Assembly (NCBI GenBank): GCA_021234155.1
Contig: JAJEKV010000019.1
Coordinates: forward strand, 19,343,359 to 19,407,358
Source of the DNA: Isoetes taiwanensis
Lineage: Eukaryota > Streptophyta > Lycopodiopsida > Isoetales > Isoetaceae
DNA: 64,000 nucleotides
Direction: 5' to 3'
The notes beneath the pieces were generated by a model that had not been told where the DNA came from, made no database searches, and saw nothing but the letters and a program-made list of their open reading frames with translations. The position numbers were made by a program, and so were the translations under genes. Below, in pieces: positions 10,584 to 21,289 of the stretch; positions within the stretch are counted from its first letter, which is position 1, and each line of letters begins with the position of its first letter.

Positions 10584-11829
10584 TCAATTCTTGACCACTT
10601 TCAATAAATTTAGCATGAAGGTTTTTCCCATTTCAAAGTCTCCTAAAAGCGCACATACATTCATTGCAATTATGTAAGTTACTATACTTGGCTCCACATT
10701 CTCCGGATCCATGTGTTTAAATATCTTAAGCACATCTTTCTTTTGACCAAACTGTATAGACCCTGCGATCATTGCACTCCATGACACAACATCACGCCCA
10801 GACAATCGGTCAAAGATTTTGCAGGCGTCACGCATGCTTTGACACTCTACATACATATCGATGAGAGCATTACCTACATAATGGTCCAAAACTATTTTGG
10901 CTTTAAGGTCATGGTATGAACAAATTTACCTTGTCCTAGAGCGGCCTCATTGGCACATGCACACATGATGCCTTAAAATGTTATTTCATTTGGTTCCACG
11001 CCAACATGTTGCATTTGTTGAAAAAGTTTAAATCCCTCTTTGCTGTCACAGCAATAATCAAATCCAGTAATTATTGCAGTCCATGATACAACATCTTGTA
11101 TAGACAACTTGTCAAAGACAATGCAAGAATAATAGATGCTTCCACATTTTGTATACATGTCAACCAGACCATTTGACAAAATAAAATCAGCTTCAGAGCC
11201 ACTTTGTAAAACGTGACAATGTAACCATTTACCATATGAAAGAGATGCAATGGCACAACATGCAATCAGAAGCCCAGATAATACAAAGTTGTTCATCTTA
11301 ATGTTTTCAAGTTGTATATGTTCTGGAAGTTTGAGTGCTTCTCTACCTTGTCCATGATGGGTATATCCACGCAATCATGGGCTCCAACTTCCAGCGTCAC
11401 GCACATGTATCACGTCGAATATATGGCAAGCATCTTGTATGTTTCCACATCTAAAATACATGTTAATTAAATTATTCACCAAAGGAATATATGAACCACA
11501 TTGGCGCCGGGGATGTTGGAATGCACCGACTTTTCATTTGCTAAATCTTGAAGCATAACACATGCACTTACCACGACTAACAAAGGTTACCTTATGCGGG
11601 TGAACATCTTCTGTTGCATTTGCAAAAACATTGAAGTGCCTCGATATCTCCTCCATCTTGTACATATCCCGTAATTAGTATAGTCCAACTAAACACGTTA
11701 TGTGCCAACATCCTATCAAATATTTCACATGCGACCTTTAAGTAACCATACTTGGCATACATGTTCATAAGATTGTTCCATGAAATGATGTTGGGCTTAG
11801 CGTGGGCCTTAAACTTAGCATGAGCTTGC
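10584..11829 (-). pseudogene. PPR (PLS-type) gene fragment captured by the Helitron
   Basis: Three minus-strand pieces carry pentatricopeptide repeats. One is 11829-11640 (NIISWNNLMNMYAKYG, ACEIFDRM). The next is 11374-10973 (SNGLVDMYTKCGS, VVSWTAIITGF, MQHVGVEPNEITF). The last is 10889-10584 (VGNALIDMYVECQSM, DVVSWSAMIAG). The VVSWTAMI and EP(N)xxTF patterns are those of PLS-class PPR proteins, which bind organellar RNA. N- and C-termini are missing and stops or frameshifts separate the pieces. The fragment has the same strand as the Helitron. Confidence 0.88.
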
Positions 11830-11980
11830 CGTCGGCGATGCCAAACTTTTCATTTGTTTGTTCCTCTACAATGATCTTGTGCTCGACCCACTCTACGTAT
11901 GACTAAAAATTGGCTAACCTCAATATCCCAAGTACGGAGAAATCCACAAGAATGCGACCATTTTTTCTATTCAAAAGTGC

Positions 11981-12271
11981 CTATATAAAGAAATGTGAGG
12001 CGGGTTCCTTTGCCCACCCACCTTGGCGAGCGCTAACTAAGCAATTTCCTTTTGAGTGAAAGAACCGGGGATATCTTCGGGCATATTCCAAAAACCAAAA
12101 AGCAGTGAACCCATGAATTGCACAATGGCATCGTCTTGGTGACCTTCCAAACAGGGAATTCCTCATAGAGCCCATTTGGGCTTCCTTATTTCGGCTGCTT
12201 AATTCTCCATCGCCTTGGGAACAATGCACAATTACTGTATATAAAGTATGCTGAAATGGGTTTACTCCCAT
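11981..12271 (-). pseudogene. Unidentified 96-codon frame near the Helitron 5' end
   Basis: An open frame from MGVNPFQHTLYTVIV to a stop at 11981. It lies between the Helitron 5' end and the PPR fragment and reads the same way. No domain is recognised. It might be 5' sequence captured with the PPR gene, or chance. Confidence 0.25.
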
Positions 12272-12589
12272 GGCTCCATACTCCAGAAAGACTTGAATGA
12301 AAACATACTCGTCTATATGTAAATTTTATGATGAATTTCTGGAAATTCCTATTATTAGACGAGGCGGGGCCAGGAATAGAAAAAGCGAAGGCTTAGGAGG
12401 GGGCATAGCTAGAATGGAAAAAAAACCAAACAAAAATTGTTGTCTTTCAAAATTTCTCCATGTGGTCGACACACCTTTTCAAAAGTGATTATGGCACCTT
12501 TTAGCATTAAAACAAGCACTTGGCATGCCACTTGGCACAATCGAGCAGATCCATGTTTGATACATGACATACATACTTACAAGATAATT

Positions 12590-12611
12590 TTATAATATAG
12601 TAGTATAAAGA
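12590..12611 (-). other. Helitron 5' terminus
   Basis: On the minus strand this reads TCTTTATACTACTATATTAT, the T/A-rich start after an A that plant Helitrons show. It abuts T of the transposase sequence at 12612. Confidence 0.85.
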
Positions 12612-13235
12612 TTTGAAGATGCCACAGGTTTACTTAGTATTTTTGGTGTTGTTGATGGTTCTCACATTTCCTTATACAGGAAGCCTTGGAGGAAAGACAA
12701 AGGGGATGATTATTATAGCAGACACAAGAGGCAGTCCTGCCTCATGCAAGGTGTAGTAACACACTCTAGAATTTTTATCAATGTGTGTGTTGGTAGAACA
12801 GGATCTGTGCATGATTCCAATTAGTTCAAGAAGAGTCTATTATATAATAGGCTAGCATCAAAAAGCAGATTTTGGGGAATCTCTTGTCAAATATTTGGAA
12901 AAAGATTAACAGGAGGTGAAATACTGGATGCATATGTGACAGTTACTATTCCACCAATGCTTTTAGGGGATTCAGCATATCCAAGCAGAAGGTTTTTGAT
13001 GAAGGTATTTCCAGATGGCACAGGGGCTTCTGGCAGGTTCAACAAGAGGATTTGCAAGGGCAGAGTTTGTGTAGAAAATGGATTTGGCATAGTAAAAGAA
13101 GTTCGGGATCCTCAAGGCTTTGCCTATTCATGTGGCGGGGCAGCCAAGATAATTCATGCGGCATGTGTTTTGTGGAATTTACGCATTATGGAGGACTTAG
13201 AATTGGAAATGTTGCCCTTAGAAGCGAATTGCTAG
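12612..13235 (+). pseudogene. Harbinger transposase of H2, C-terminal half
   Basis: The frame resumes with DATGLLSIFGVVDGSHI. The first catalytic Asp is present (GAT 12654-12656). GSVHDSN holds the second Asp (12813-12815) and is followed by an in-frame TAG where H1 has CAG. After a short gap, GDSAYPSRRFLMKVFPDGTG and VENGFG supply the catalytic Glu (13074-13076). All three DDE residues survive, but the stop and frameshifts inactivate the copy even without the Helitron. Confidence 0.9.
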
Positions 13236-13349
13236 ATAAAACTATTATGAAACCCGATGACATGAGCGAGAAATTGAAGAAGGAAGGAGACTTGATAAGA
13301 CATGTCATCTTCAAAAAGAGATGGAAAAAACTTAGTTTGATTCTTTCAT

Positions 13350-13580
13350 TCATTTCAGGAAATTACTTACATCTGTACTCAATGTAAATGTTGTTCCATT
13401 TGTTGACATTTTTTGGCTCACACTAGCATGGAAGCTCTGTCTTTGGAGCTCCACAATCTCGGCCGATTCGACTGTCAGGCTGCTTGAAGTCGAACTAGCT
13501 GCCACGGCCATAGCAGAATCCTCACTAGAAGAAGAGTAAACAGGGAAATGGTGCCAGACCAGAACCTTGCGCCTTGCCAC
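13350..13580 (-). pseudogene. ORF-X of H2 (truncated)
   Basis: It starts MARRKVLV and keeps YSSSSEDSAMAVAASS and LTVESAEIVELQ, very close to ORF-X of H3 (47176-47529). It then runs into foreign sequence after ASVSQK, because the middle of H2 is deleted at about 13410. Function unknown. Confidence 0.55.
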
Positions 13581-13905
13581 CTTCGAGCAGCTTACAATAA
13601 ATTGGAGTGCGCAGGAATAGAGACATGCATTATGGAATTTTAAGGGACGTCGTATGAAACCTTTATGAAATTATACTATTTATGTAGTCAGGATCACGAA
13701 TATTATATCATACTAGATTTAAAATCGATATTAGATCCCCATAGCACATGAAAGTTGTTCTAATCATTTACAAACTTGAAGCTGAACTTAAACAGAACAT
13801 ACTGTTCTAACTATCTTGCAGAAGCTCAAAAAAATAACAGAAAGACAAAAAAATTGAAAACGACAGTACAGGACAAAAGTAAGAAGAATACCTCTGAAAT
13901 TGATA

Positions 13906-15345
13906 TTAATTTGTTTGCTTCGATGTAGCAAGTTTAGCAATCTCCAGTAGAGTATCCTTTGTCATTTCGCATATGTTTTCTGTCATTGTAGCCATTGATT
14001 GAGCAATCTTCAAAGTATTAGCTGATCTCATGGACACCGACACCCTGATCAATTCATGTTTTTTAACAGATTCTTCTTTTATGAAATCAAGCTTCCTTTT
14101 TTCATTCTCTCCAAAGCTATTTGCCATGTTCGATATCCCAGCTGCAACTTTTTCATCAATGTGAACGGAGATCTCTTTTTGTTGTTGGCTTACCGCTAAC
14201 TTGGTGATTGCATCATGCCGGTAGAGAATTTAGTGTTAGAAGGATTGAAAGTACTTGGAGTATCTTTGCTGGAATTTTCTCCTGAGCACTTGAATTATCT
14301 TTGTTACCATTTCCTTCATTTGCAACAGGGCTGACAGGGTTATCATCTGCAATGCTTATGAATTCTTGTTCCACAAAAGATGCATTTGTTCCAATTGTCT
14401 CATAGAAGGCATCAATGTGTTTGGGAACATACCAGCATTCTCAAATGCCTCGGCCCCAAATTCCCCATCATCCCCTGCACCTGGAATGTCCCTTTCATTT
14501 GTTTTAGATCTTCTATAGCTTCAAACCATGGCCAACTAGATGGCTTTCGAGTCTGTTCTTTCGGATGCTTTTTTCTCATCCCTGAATTCTATTTGCAATT
14601 TATCCCACTTGTTTCTTAATTGTCTCAAGTCTTCAAGGCCATGAACTGTGGGTTGCAATTTCACCATAATCTCTCTCCATTGGCTTGAAGAAAGATTGAT
14701 ACTTCCATTATTATGCACCTTGTACTCCTTCATCAAAGCAAGCATGGTGGAGATTGCATTGTCAGAGCCAATCTCTGGGGAGTTTTTCCTTTTCTTGGCC
14801 CGGTTAAAACAGCGAAATTGCTTTAGAGTGCACAACCAAGGCTAAATCATTGGGGAGGGTTCAGATTGAACCTTAGGTAATCCATCTTCTGGCTGATCCC
14901 TCTTCCTTCCCCTTAGATTGCAATTGCAAGCCCTTGCAGGCTCGGAATTTATCTCAATGGCCACAGATTGGGAAACCCAGTCAATCATCCTCTTAGTTCT
15001 TCTTGGAGCCAATTTCTCGGTCCTAGGGGAACAAAAGGCTTCTTAGCATTCGGCAAAGACGATCTGGTTGCCTTCGTCATGTTCTTGAGACAATTTGTGC
15101 CTGATTTATCAAGTAGGCAGTTGCTAAGAATGTAGCTATTAACAAAGCATTTCACAAATTGATCTAAAGAAATGCAAGAAATGCTTACCGGATTCACAAT
15201 TGGTGCTGAATGCGATGCTAAGAGGGAACAATTTTGGAGTTTCGATTCTTGGAGCCCGCCCACCTTGAACAAAGGCCGAAATTAAGGTCAAAAATTCTGG
15301 CCTCCAAAAATTGGCTCCATAAATTTTTTGGGACGTTATCCTTAA
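13906..15345 (-). pseudogene. Harbinger ORF1, Myb/SANT-like, unit H2
   Basis: Minus-strand pieces match H1 ORF1 throughout: N-terminus (SVKDNVPKNLWSQFLEARIF), trihelix domain (SSSQWREIMVKLQPTVHG, LRQLRNKWDKLQIEFRDE at 14835-14536) and C-terminal MANSFGENEKRKLDFIKEES to 13906. Several frame changes are present, and the linker around 14220-14470 is shortened. It is not functional. Confidence 0.83.
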
Positions 15346-15558
15346 CGAATATTTTATTCTGGGAAGGGACTTGCACTAGAAACAAAACCGGCCGAGGCTT
15401 GTCATTCATCACAGCAGCAGTATACAATGGTTTGAAGAATAGAGAGGGTAGCCGACCATAGGAACAATATCGGACTACCCATAAAAGAAATGTACCTGAG
15501 AGCAACATAGAAGGGCAATGGCGACAACTTCTCACCGGGATAAAACCCCCACCCGGGG

Positions 15559-15872
15559 GTTTTGAGGAAAACCTAATGAGAAATGGCGCCAACAACCTTG
15601 AATGTGATGCGGAAAACCGAAGAAGATGGAGGACGGCGAACCCAAATATAGCGGGACCCGGAGGACGGCGAAGCCGAATGTGTTACTGGAGAACCGAAAA
15701 AAAGATGATGTCTTTGGCGAACACAAATCTAGCAAGACCCGAGAAGATGGCGGAAGCCGAGAGCCGAAGGAGAGGCGATGTCGATGGCGAAGTCAAAAAG
15801 CAGGACCCCCAAGCGACCTTAAAAAACACTGCGGCAACTCAAAAGAACCCTAAAATACCCGTAAATGGTTAG
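15559..15872 (+). other. NC1: repeated GGAGGACGGCGAA stretch
   Basis: A GC-rich part of NC1 with the phrase GGAGGACGGCGAA occurring twice and overlapping Arg-rich frames. There is no homology to known proteins. The frames look like products of biased composition. Confidence 0.35.
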
Positions 15873-15997
15873 AAAGAACTAACATGCATGGCATGGACAA
15901 GGCAAGCCGCACAATCAACCCCGCAAAGAAGAGCAAATTAGAACATAAAATCAGCACCCGCGGAAGGTGGAAAAGCATCACCGGTGGTGGCAATTAA

Positions 15998-16130
15998 GTA
16001 TCGTCACCCTCAAGGTGGAAATAAATAGCATCACCCTCAAGGTGGAAAAAATAGCATCACCCTCAAGGTGAAAAAAAAATAGCATCACCCTCAAGGTGGA
16101 AATAAATAGCATCACCCCTCAAGGTGGAAA
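15998..16130. repeat. Five-unit hairpin tandem array
   Basis: Units of about 27 bp start their stems at 16005, 16032, 16058, 16086 and 16113. Each carries CACCCTCAAGGTG (one unit has an extra C), a 4-bp stem CACC/GGTG, joined by AAATAG-type spacers. The array lies inside NC1. Confidence 0.85.
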
Positions 16131-16287
16131 TAAAAACAACATATGAAAAATGAATTATAGTAAATGCAAAGTGAACAACATGAAACAGGCGTGTCCCCGA
16201 AATGATGGGAAGGGGGAAGCTCGGAGAAGGAAGGCTTCTTTGTGAGAAGACGCCGATAAGATGCTTAGGTGCTGAAGGGGAAAAGAG

Positions 16288-16297
16288 CCTTATATAG
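16288..16297 (-). promoter_or_regulatory. TATA-like box of NC1
   Basis: On the minus strand it reads CTATATAAGG inside a conserved 140-bp block shared with 20563-20572. This fits a minus-strand polymerase II promoter near the start of NC1. Confidence 0.45.
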
Positions 16298-19200
16298 TGG
16301 CTCGTCCCTCCCAGAATAAGCGATCCGATGGCGGATCGATCGCGATTCAGGGAAGGGGCTGCACTAGACACAAAACCGGCCGACTACGAGAGAACTTCCT
16401 AACTATAAGCCCAACCGCCCTTGAAACCTCAAATGTTGAGGCGGGTCCAATGGCTGCGTAGCGAGTGAGAAGAAGAGGAGCGCCCGGCCCGACCGTGAGC
16501 CGCGAGTTGCATCATGTGGAACCCATGAGAGCGCGGTACTTAAAACCCCCAGCGGCGAAGCGAGAATGCATACCATAAAGAGATGGGTCCAAGCCTATAT
16601 AGCCGTGGGATAACTATGTACTAGGTGTGAATAAGTGCATAGATAAGAGACCAACAATATCCTAAATGCAATTCTCACCGGGGAAAAACAATGCCAATGT
16701 CACCTTTAATTCCATTTGCAAGAGATCAAATGCATAAGCTAAAAAGCGTGCCCTAGGCGGAGAATAAAACAAAAGTATACCAATGTCGAAGTCCAGCGGT
16801 GAAATGGTAAGAGGCAAAGCGCTAGACAAGAGGGGAGAAAAGGAAATCAAAACAACGGGAGAACGAGCACATCATGCAAGATCGGCGTGGCACTCTAGCC
16901 AAAAGACATCATGAGGATATAGGGAAAAGAGACCTAAGTCGATAGAATGGTAAGATGGTGAAGCTTGAAGGGAGGAGGTCAAGTATGAAAACCAAGTCAA
17001 AGGTAAAAGTTCAATGACAAGGATATCGAGGAGATGGAGGTTGAGAGGGCCAAAGGGGGGGAGGAATAACGAGGTGAGACCAATAACCAAGTGATGAAAT
17101 GGGTAATGGGAACACAACAACTACATCTTGTCATGTGGAAAATGATAGCATGCCATATGTAGGGTACAAATAAAGGCAGCGATGATAAACATTAACAAAG
17201 ACTTACTCCGGACAAATAAATGGGCATATCGAGAGATGACAAATCCATAACATAACATATCAAAAGAGGTCAAAGTACCGGGGACAACAAAGGAAATGCA
17301 TGAAAACCAAGTATGAAGCAAAATGTCCAACCAAAGGGTAGCAAAACAGAATAAGAACTTCGCACCAAATGTAGCGGATACTAGACAAATCCACTTGCAA
17401 ATCTCAACACAAAAAATGACAACCCAATACATGCATACATGGAAAAGTTAGAAACAAATTTGAGATAGAGCCAATGATCGTAAACCAATAGAAAATATGC
17501 AAAAAGAAGTATGCAATACAACATGTGAGAAAGCCCAATAGAATAGAATAGAATAGATTCTAATCAAAAGAAAAAGAAGACCACTCCCCCCGATACTCAA
17601 AGCTCAATGTCCATAAGGTCCACCATACATGTCCACAAAGATCTGACTCAAAGTTGCCACATACAACCCATGTCAATAGCATCAAAACTTCGAACGACGC
17701 GGAAGAACAATCTGAAGAAATCACTCAAATGACATAATGAACCTACAGCGTATTGTAATGGCTACTAAACATATCCCAAACAACTTTAGCAAAAGGGGCA
17801 AAAAGTCCATGTCCCAAATGAAATTAACAAACAATAAATTACCTCATGCGACTCAAGGTTCCCTAAGAGCGTAAAAATCCCGCATATAAATATAAAGTGT
17901 TAGGAGACAAATGGAATAAGGAAAAATTGGCACCTAATCCAACTGCATGACAAATCCCCTTCAACAATGGTCTAGAATAAATTGTTATCTAAGGAAATGG
18001 TATATAATTGCATAGGTAACATGGGACTTAGCAGAAACAACGAAAATAATGCCCAAGCCCTAAGACCATAGCCCTCCGTCGAAGATACTAAAACAAGCTT
18101 AGAACAAGATTTTGCAATCATTAAACAAGACGAGCCTCAAATTAAAAATGTGTGCTGACAGAATCCAATACAAATACAAACCCTGGAAATTGAAACACCC
18201 ATCCCAACAAAATCTCTGTTACCAAAATCGCGAAAACGATGTCCTAAAATGTCCTGGCATGATAAACTTACAAATAACAATTGTAGGCAAACCACGGGTT
18301 AGAACAGATGAATGTCCGACAATAAATGGGGCCGCAAAATCCCAAAAAATGATCAGCAAATTGAGTAGGAACAAATGAGTCGGATAACGTAGCAAGCAGA
18401 CTAAGCAGAAAATCAAATCCCAATTGCAAACCCTAAATATCTTGGGTCAAATGAATATGTGTAAATGATAAGCAGCTAATAGAATAGAAGAGGTACAATA
18501 AGCAAAAATGTGAATGAGGATATACCAAACACAAAATTAAATGCAAATATAAATAATGGATTGAAAAAGGATCCCTGAACCAAAACAAGATGGGAAGCCA
18601 TGACAATAGCCTTAGGCCTAACAAAAATGAAGGGGTAAGCAAATGCAATGTTAACCAAAGTTATGGTGGTGGGTAGGTTAGAAATATCCAAAGTCAATGA
18701 GAAAATGAGGAAAACAAGACACTCCTAAAAAATAATGACTGAGACATGGTCGCTACATTGTCTCTACATTGTTTCGATTGGGGACATATCTCGACACAGT
18801 CTAGAAGCGGCAATTCATGACAACTAACCAATCTCTCTATAGAAAATGAGAAAATACCCACATTCATGTATCTAGATAAAATTGAGTGAGCCACCACATG
18901 ATGAAATGGTGGCAGAGATATCGGTCCACCAACGTAGAGCCATGAGGCAAGTTCGTCAATTGAATGTGTCAACTAGCCGAAAGTTAGAAAAAACACCAAA
19001 CATATAGGATATAGCATATTCCTAGAATAGCCAATAAAGAACCAATTCGAAGAGAATATAAATCATTTAAAAAATAGAAAAGATGCATGTATCAAGGCAA
19101 AATGGAGTAGGCACCATACGATGCAAAAAATGTTTCCATTGATCCCATTCGACGACAAGAAAACCGTCAGCTCTCAATAATTGTAGAAAAATGCTACAAA

Positions 19201-19564
19201 GGGACTTACCATAGTAAATATGTGAACAACAATCATCGACATGACCCGAAGCAAAAAACCCCCGACATAAAGAATACGTGGAACACAAGCCATGCAGCAA
19301 TATCCAAAATAACTAAGATGGCATACACAAGTCAGGGTAACAATATCGTAAACAACTGGGATGACATACCGATATGGAGCGAGCATTGGGAGTGTCCACG
19401 TAAATGATGGAAAATATAATGTAAATGTTACTCTTAATGCGTTGTTCCAAGTGTATATGTAAAGGGGCATAGGATAACCTATATAACCATTAGAAATATC
19501 AAAGGCTATTAAAAGGCCATGATAATGAATACAAGGGCATAAGATAAATAGGAACCTATGGAAA

Positions 19565-20124
19565 ATGTGCCTATACCAGTGTAAAGGTTTGGAGCTCACA
19601 AAAAAGGAAAAGCCTTTACGTCAGAAGCAGACAGGGTTATGTTATAAGCAAAACAGGGCATGGAGAACTATTAGAAGAGGTTTTCTTTCACCGGAAGCAG
19701 CTTTGATGAGGCAGGTGCAGAAAGAGAGGAGAGCAAAACCAACCGAATGTTGCATGGCGGATCTGCAGCCCAGGAGCTCCTGCCTGGCAGCGAGCTGCAT
19801 GCCGGAACCCAGGAATCCGGCCGCTCCTTCTGTCCGCCAGAAAATGCCCCCCTGCAAAAACAAAAATCGGAGAAGCCCAGCGAACAGAAGCATAGAAAAA
19901 GATTGGCGGATCTGCTGCTCTGATTCCAGGGCAGGGGATGAGAGTGCATGCAAGGTCTGGAGCAAGACAAAGAATTGGGTTACTGCAGGGGTTACTGCGA
20001 TCTCACAAGACAAAGAATTGGGTGAAGGAAAACTTCTGTGACACTGAGAGCATTGAACTGCCGCAATGATGAAACCATGATGCAATGATGAACTGCTGGA
20101 TGACAATGTGTAACACAAATCCAA
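19565..20124. other. Overlapping frames on both strands inside NC2
   Basis: A 158-codon frame on + and a 160-codon frame on - overlap in a GC-richer patch. Neither shows a domain, signal peptide or repeat pattern that I recognise. Overlap on both strands suggests composition rather than genes. Confidence 0.3.
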
Positions 20125-20562
20125 TAACAGAATACTGTAGGAAACGAAATCTCACAACAGAGTTACTGGATGCTTCTGCAGCCGCCTCATGTAATAAGAA
20201 GTTAGAACAGAAAAAACATGCAGGAAAGCATGCACGAATCCAACAATAGCATTACCCCATCAAATAATGTATGAATCTAAATCCAACAACAGAGGTACTC
20301 GATGCTCCTGTAGTTTGCGCAATCCGATGTAGATGAGCATGAGCTCCTAGAAGACAGCAATGGAAATCACAAAAGAAGAAGAGGAATTGAGCAGATGTTT
20401 GCTACAAACGTATGGAAAAGTTTAGTAAGAAATTATCGTTAGTCACAGGAAAGGGATCAGATCAGCAAAAGGGCAAGAAAGGATTGGAAAGGGAGGGAAG
20501 CTCGGAGAAGGAAGGAAGCTGCTGTGAGAAGACGCCGATAACCGCTGCTGAAGGGGAAAGAG

Positions 20563-20572
20563 CCTTATATAG
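20563..20572 (-). promoter_or_regulatory. TATA-like box of NC2
   Basis: Minus strand CTATATAAGG within the right-end block that is also found at 16203-16344. The conservation of this block, while the interiors differ, suggests it carries the promoter. Confidence 0.45.
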
Positions 20573-20620
20573 TGGCTCATCCCTCCCCAGAATGGCGATC
20601 CGATGGCTCGGATCGATGCG

Positions 20621-20787
20621 ATTAATGGAAATGCCCCTAACAGCAGTTAGGGGCGAATTATCTCTAAATGCGAGAGTCCACTATGCGAGAGTCCACTAAG
20701 TGGACTCTCGCATCTCTCTCATAATCTTTCCTTCCATTTTGTCTCTCAAATCATCTCTCATGATCTCTCAGCTCACTGTGTTCGAGG

Positions 20788-20823
<36 letters not shown>

Positions 20824-20830
20824 TCTCTAG
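20621..20830. repeat. Junction module M2 between units H2 and H3
   Basis: A perfect 9-bp stem GCCCCTAAC-AGCA-GTTAGGGGC (20633-20654) is followed by a 27-bp palindrome with 13-bp arms GCGAGAGTCCACT (20685-20711), one extra copy of the arm just before it, CTCTC-rich DNA and a long CT run (about 20788-20829). It has the same order as M1 and M3. Confidence 0.8.
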
Positions 20831-20868
20831 AATTGCCAGATATAACAAGACATGAACAAGAAATTGAA

Positions 20869-20873
20869 GAAGG
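20869..20873. repeat. Left target-site duplication GAAGG
   Basis: GAAGG here and at 46183-46187. H1 has a single copy at the equivalent site (near 3704). Confidence 0.9.
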
Positions 20874-21211
20874 TGTCGAGATATATGATATCGAGATCAC
20901 CATCTTCTTTAGCGGCGACGATAGCACTTTTCGGCGGAGGTCGCGACTATGTCTTGAATCGGCACTTCATCGGCACCTACACCCAGCCCACCCGCTTGCC
21001 TTAATTAGCTACGGCGCAGAGCTTGCCTTAATTAATTCACGGCATAATTATGTGTGGTTAGTAGCAGGGGGCGATTATTATTTCTTTGCCCTTTTTTATA
21101 TCTTGTATTCATACTTACGTTTAATACAATTCCATTTTGCCTTTGTTTTGGGAGCTTGCTCTCGGATATTGGTGTGCATCCTTCTCTCCCTTTCTTGGTG
21201 CAACCTTGATA
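20874..21211 (+). repeat. copia 5' LTR (338 bp)
   Basis: It starts TGTCGAGATATATGATATC and ends CCTTGATA (decayed CA end). It is collinear with 45837-46182; the two differ by many small indels and substitutions in the first 130 bp and agree better in the last 200 bp. Confidence 0.92.
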
Positions 21212-21224
21212 TGGTATCGAGCAC
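21212..21224 (+). other. copia primer-binding site
   Basis: TGGTATCGAGCAC directly follows the LTR. It is the initiator tRNA-Met complement (TGGTATCAGAGC) with one base missing, the usual copia primer. Confidence 0.85.
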
Positions 21225-21289
21225 TAGGTGTCTTTGAGATTGATTCAAGATCAACACGGCAATGGGAGAAGGATGCAAGCTACAGCAAT

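Larger units (their letters stand above)
7990..12611 (-). mobile_element. Non-autonomous Helitron (4,622 bp) inserted in the H2 transposase
   Basis: On the minus strand the element starts with TC (TCTTTATACTACTATATT at 12611 downward) and ends with CTAG (7993-7990). Six bases before CTAG is a 7-bp stem with loop AAC (GCTCACC-AAC-GGTGGGC, one G-T pair). The flanks are A and T, with no target duplication. The intact H1 transposase gives the empty site (AAGGAA|TTTGAAG), so both ends are fixed to the base. No Rep/helicase gene is present. It carries PPR and other gene-like fragments, typical of Helitron capture. Confidence 0.93.
15359..16344 (-). mobile_element. Non-coding element NC1 (986 bp)
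   Basis: It is bordered by ATT on both sides (15356-15358, 16345-16347) and inserted in the H2 end, where H1 and H3 give the empty site (TTTTATT|AATGG). Its left edge (about 36 bp around CAAAACCGGCC) matches the left edge of NC2 at 16348. Its right 140 bp match the right end of NC2. It holds a hairpin tandem array. No coding frame is seen. The class is unknown; 3-bp ATT borders and a minus-strand TATA box are the best clues. Confidence 0.6.
7035..20620 (+). mobile_element. PIF/Harbinger unit H2, split by two insertions
   Basis: The unit has the same gene order as H1. Its transposase is cut at 7989/12612 by a Helitron. Its middle spacer is largely deleted around 13410. Its far end is cut at 15358 by a tandem pair of non-coding elements that run to 20620. 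Without the insertions the unit would be about 3.7 kb. The leader carries a perfect 14-bp stem TTTTTTGTCTCTCG/CGAGAGACAAAAAA (7058-7071 and 7082-7095). Confidence 0.8.
16348..20620 (-). mobile_element. Non-coding element NC2 (4.27 kb), tandem to NC1
   Basis: It shares both termini with NC1 and is followed by ATT (20621-20623). The interior, about 16400-19560, has no convincing coding frame and is A-rich on +, with an (AATAG) run at about 17536-17560. It could be a large non-autonomous retroelement transcribed leftward from the TATA box at 20572. Autonomous relatives are not in the window. Confidence 0.5.

Noticed and set aside
15998..16130. CRISPR-like array
   Set aside because: Units are directly adjacent with near-identical spacers in plant nuclear DNA; no cas genes.
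19565..20124. Real gene in NC2
   Set aside because: Frames overlap on both strands and no homology or motif supports either.
21212..21224. tRNA gene fragment
   Set aside because: Only the tRNA 3'-end complement is present, at the PBS position of a retrotransposon.
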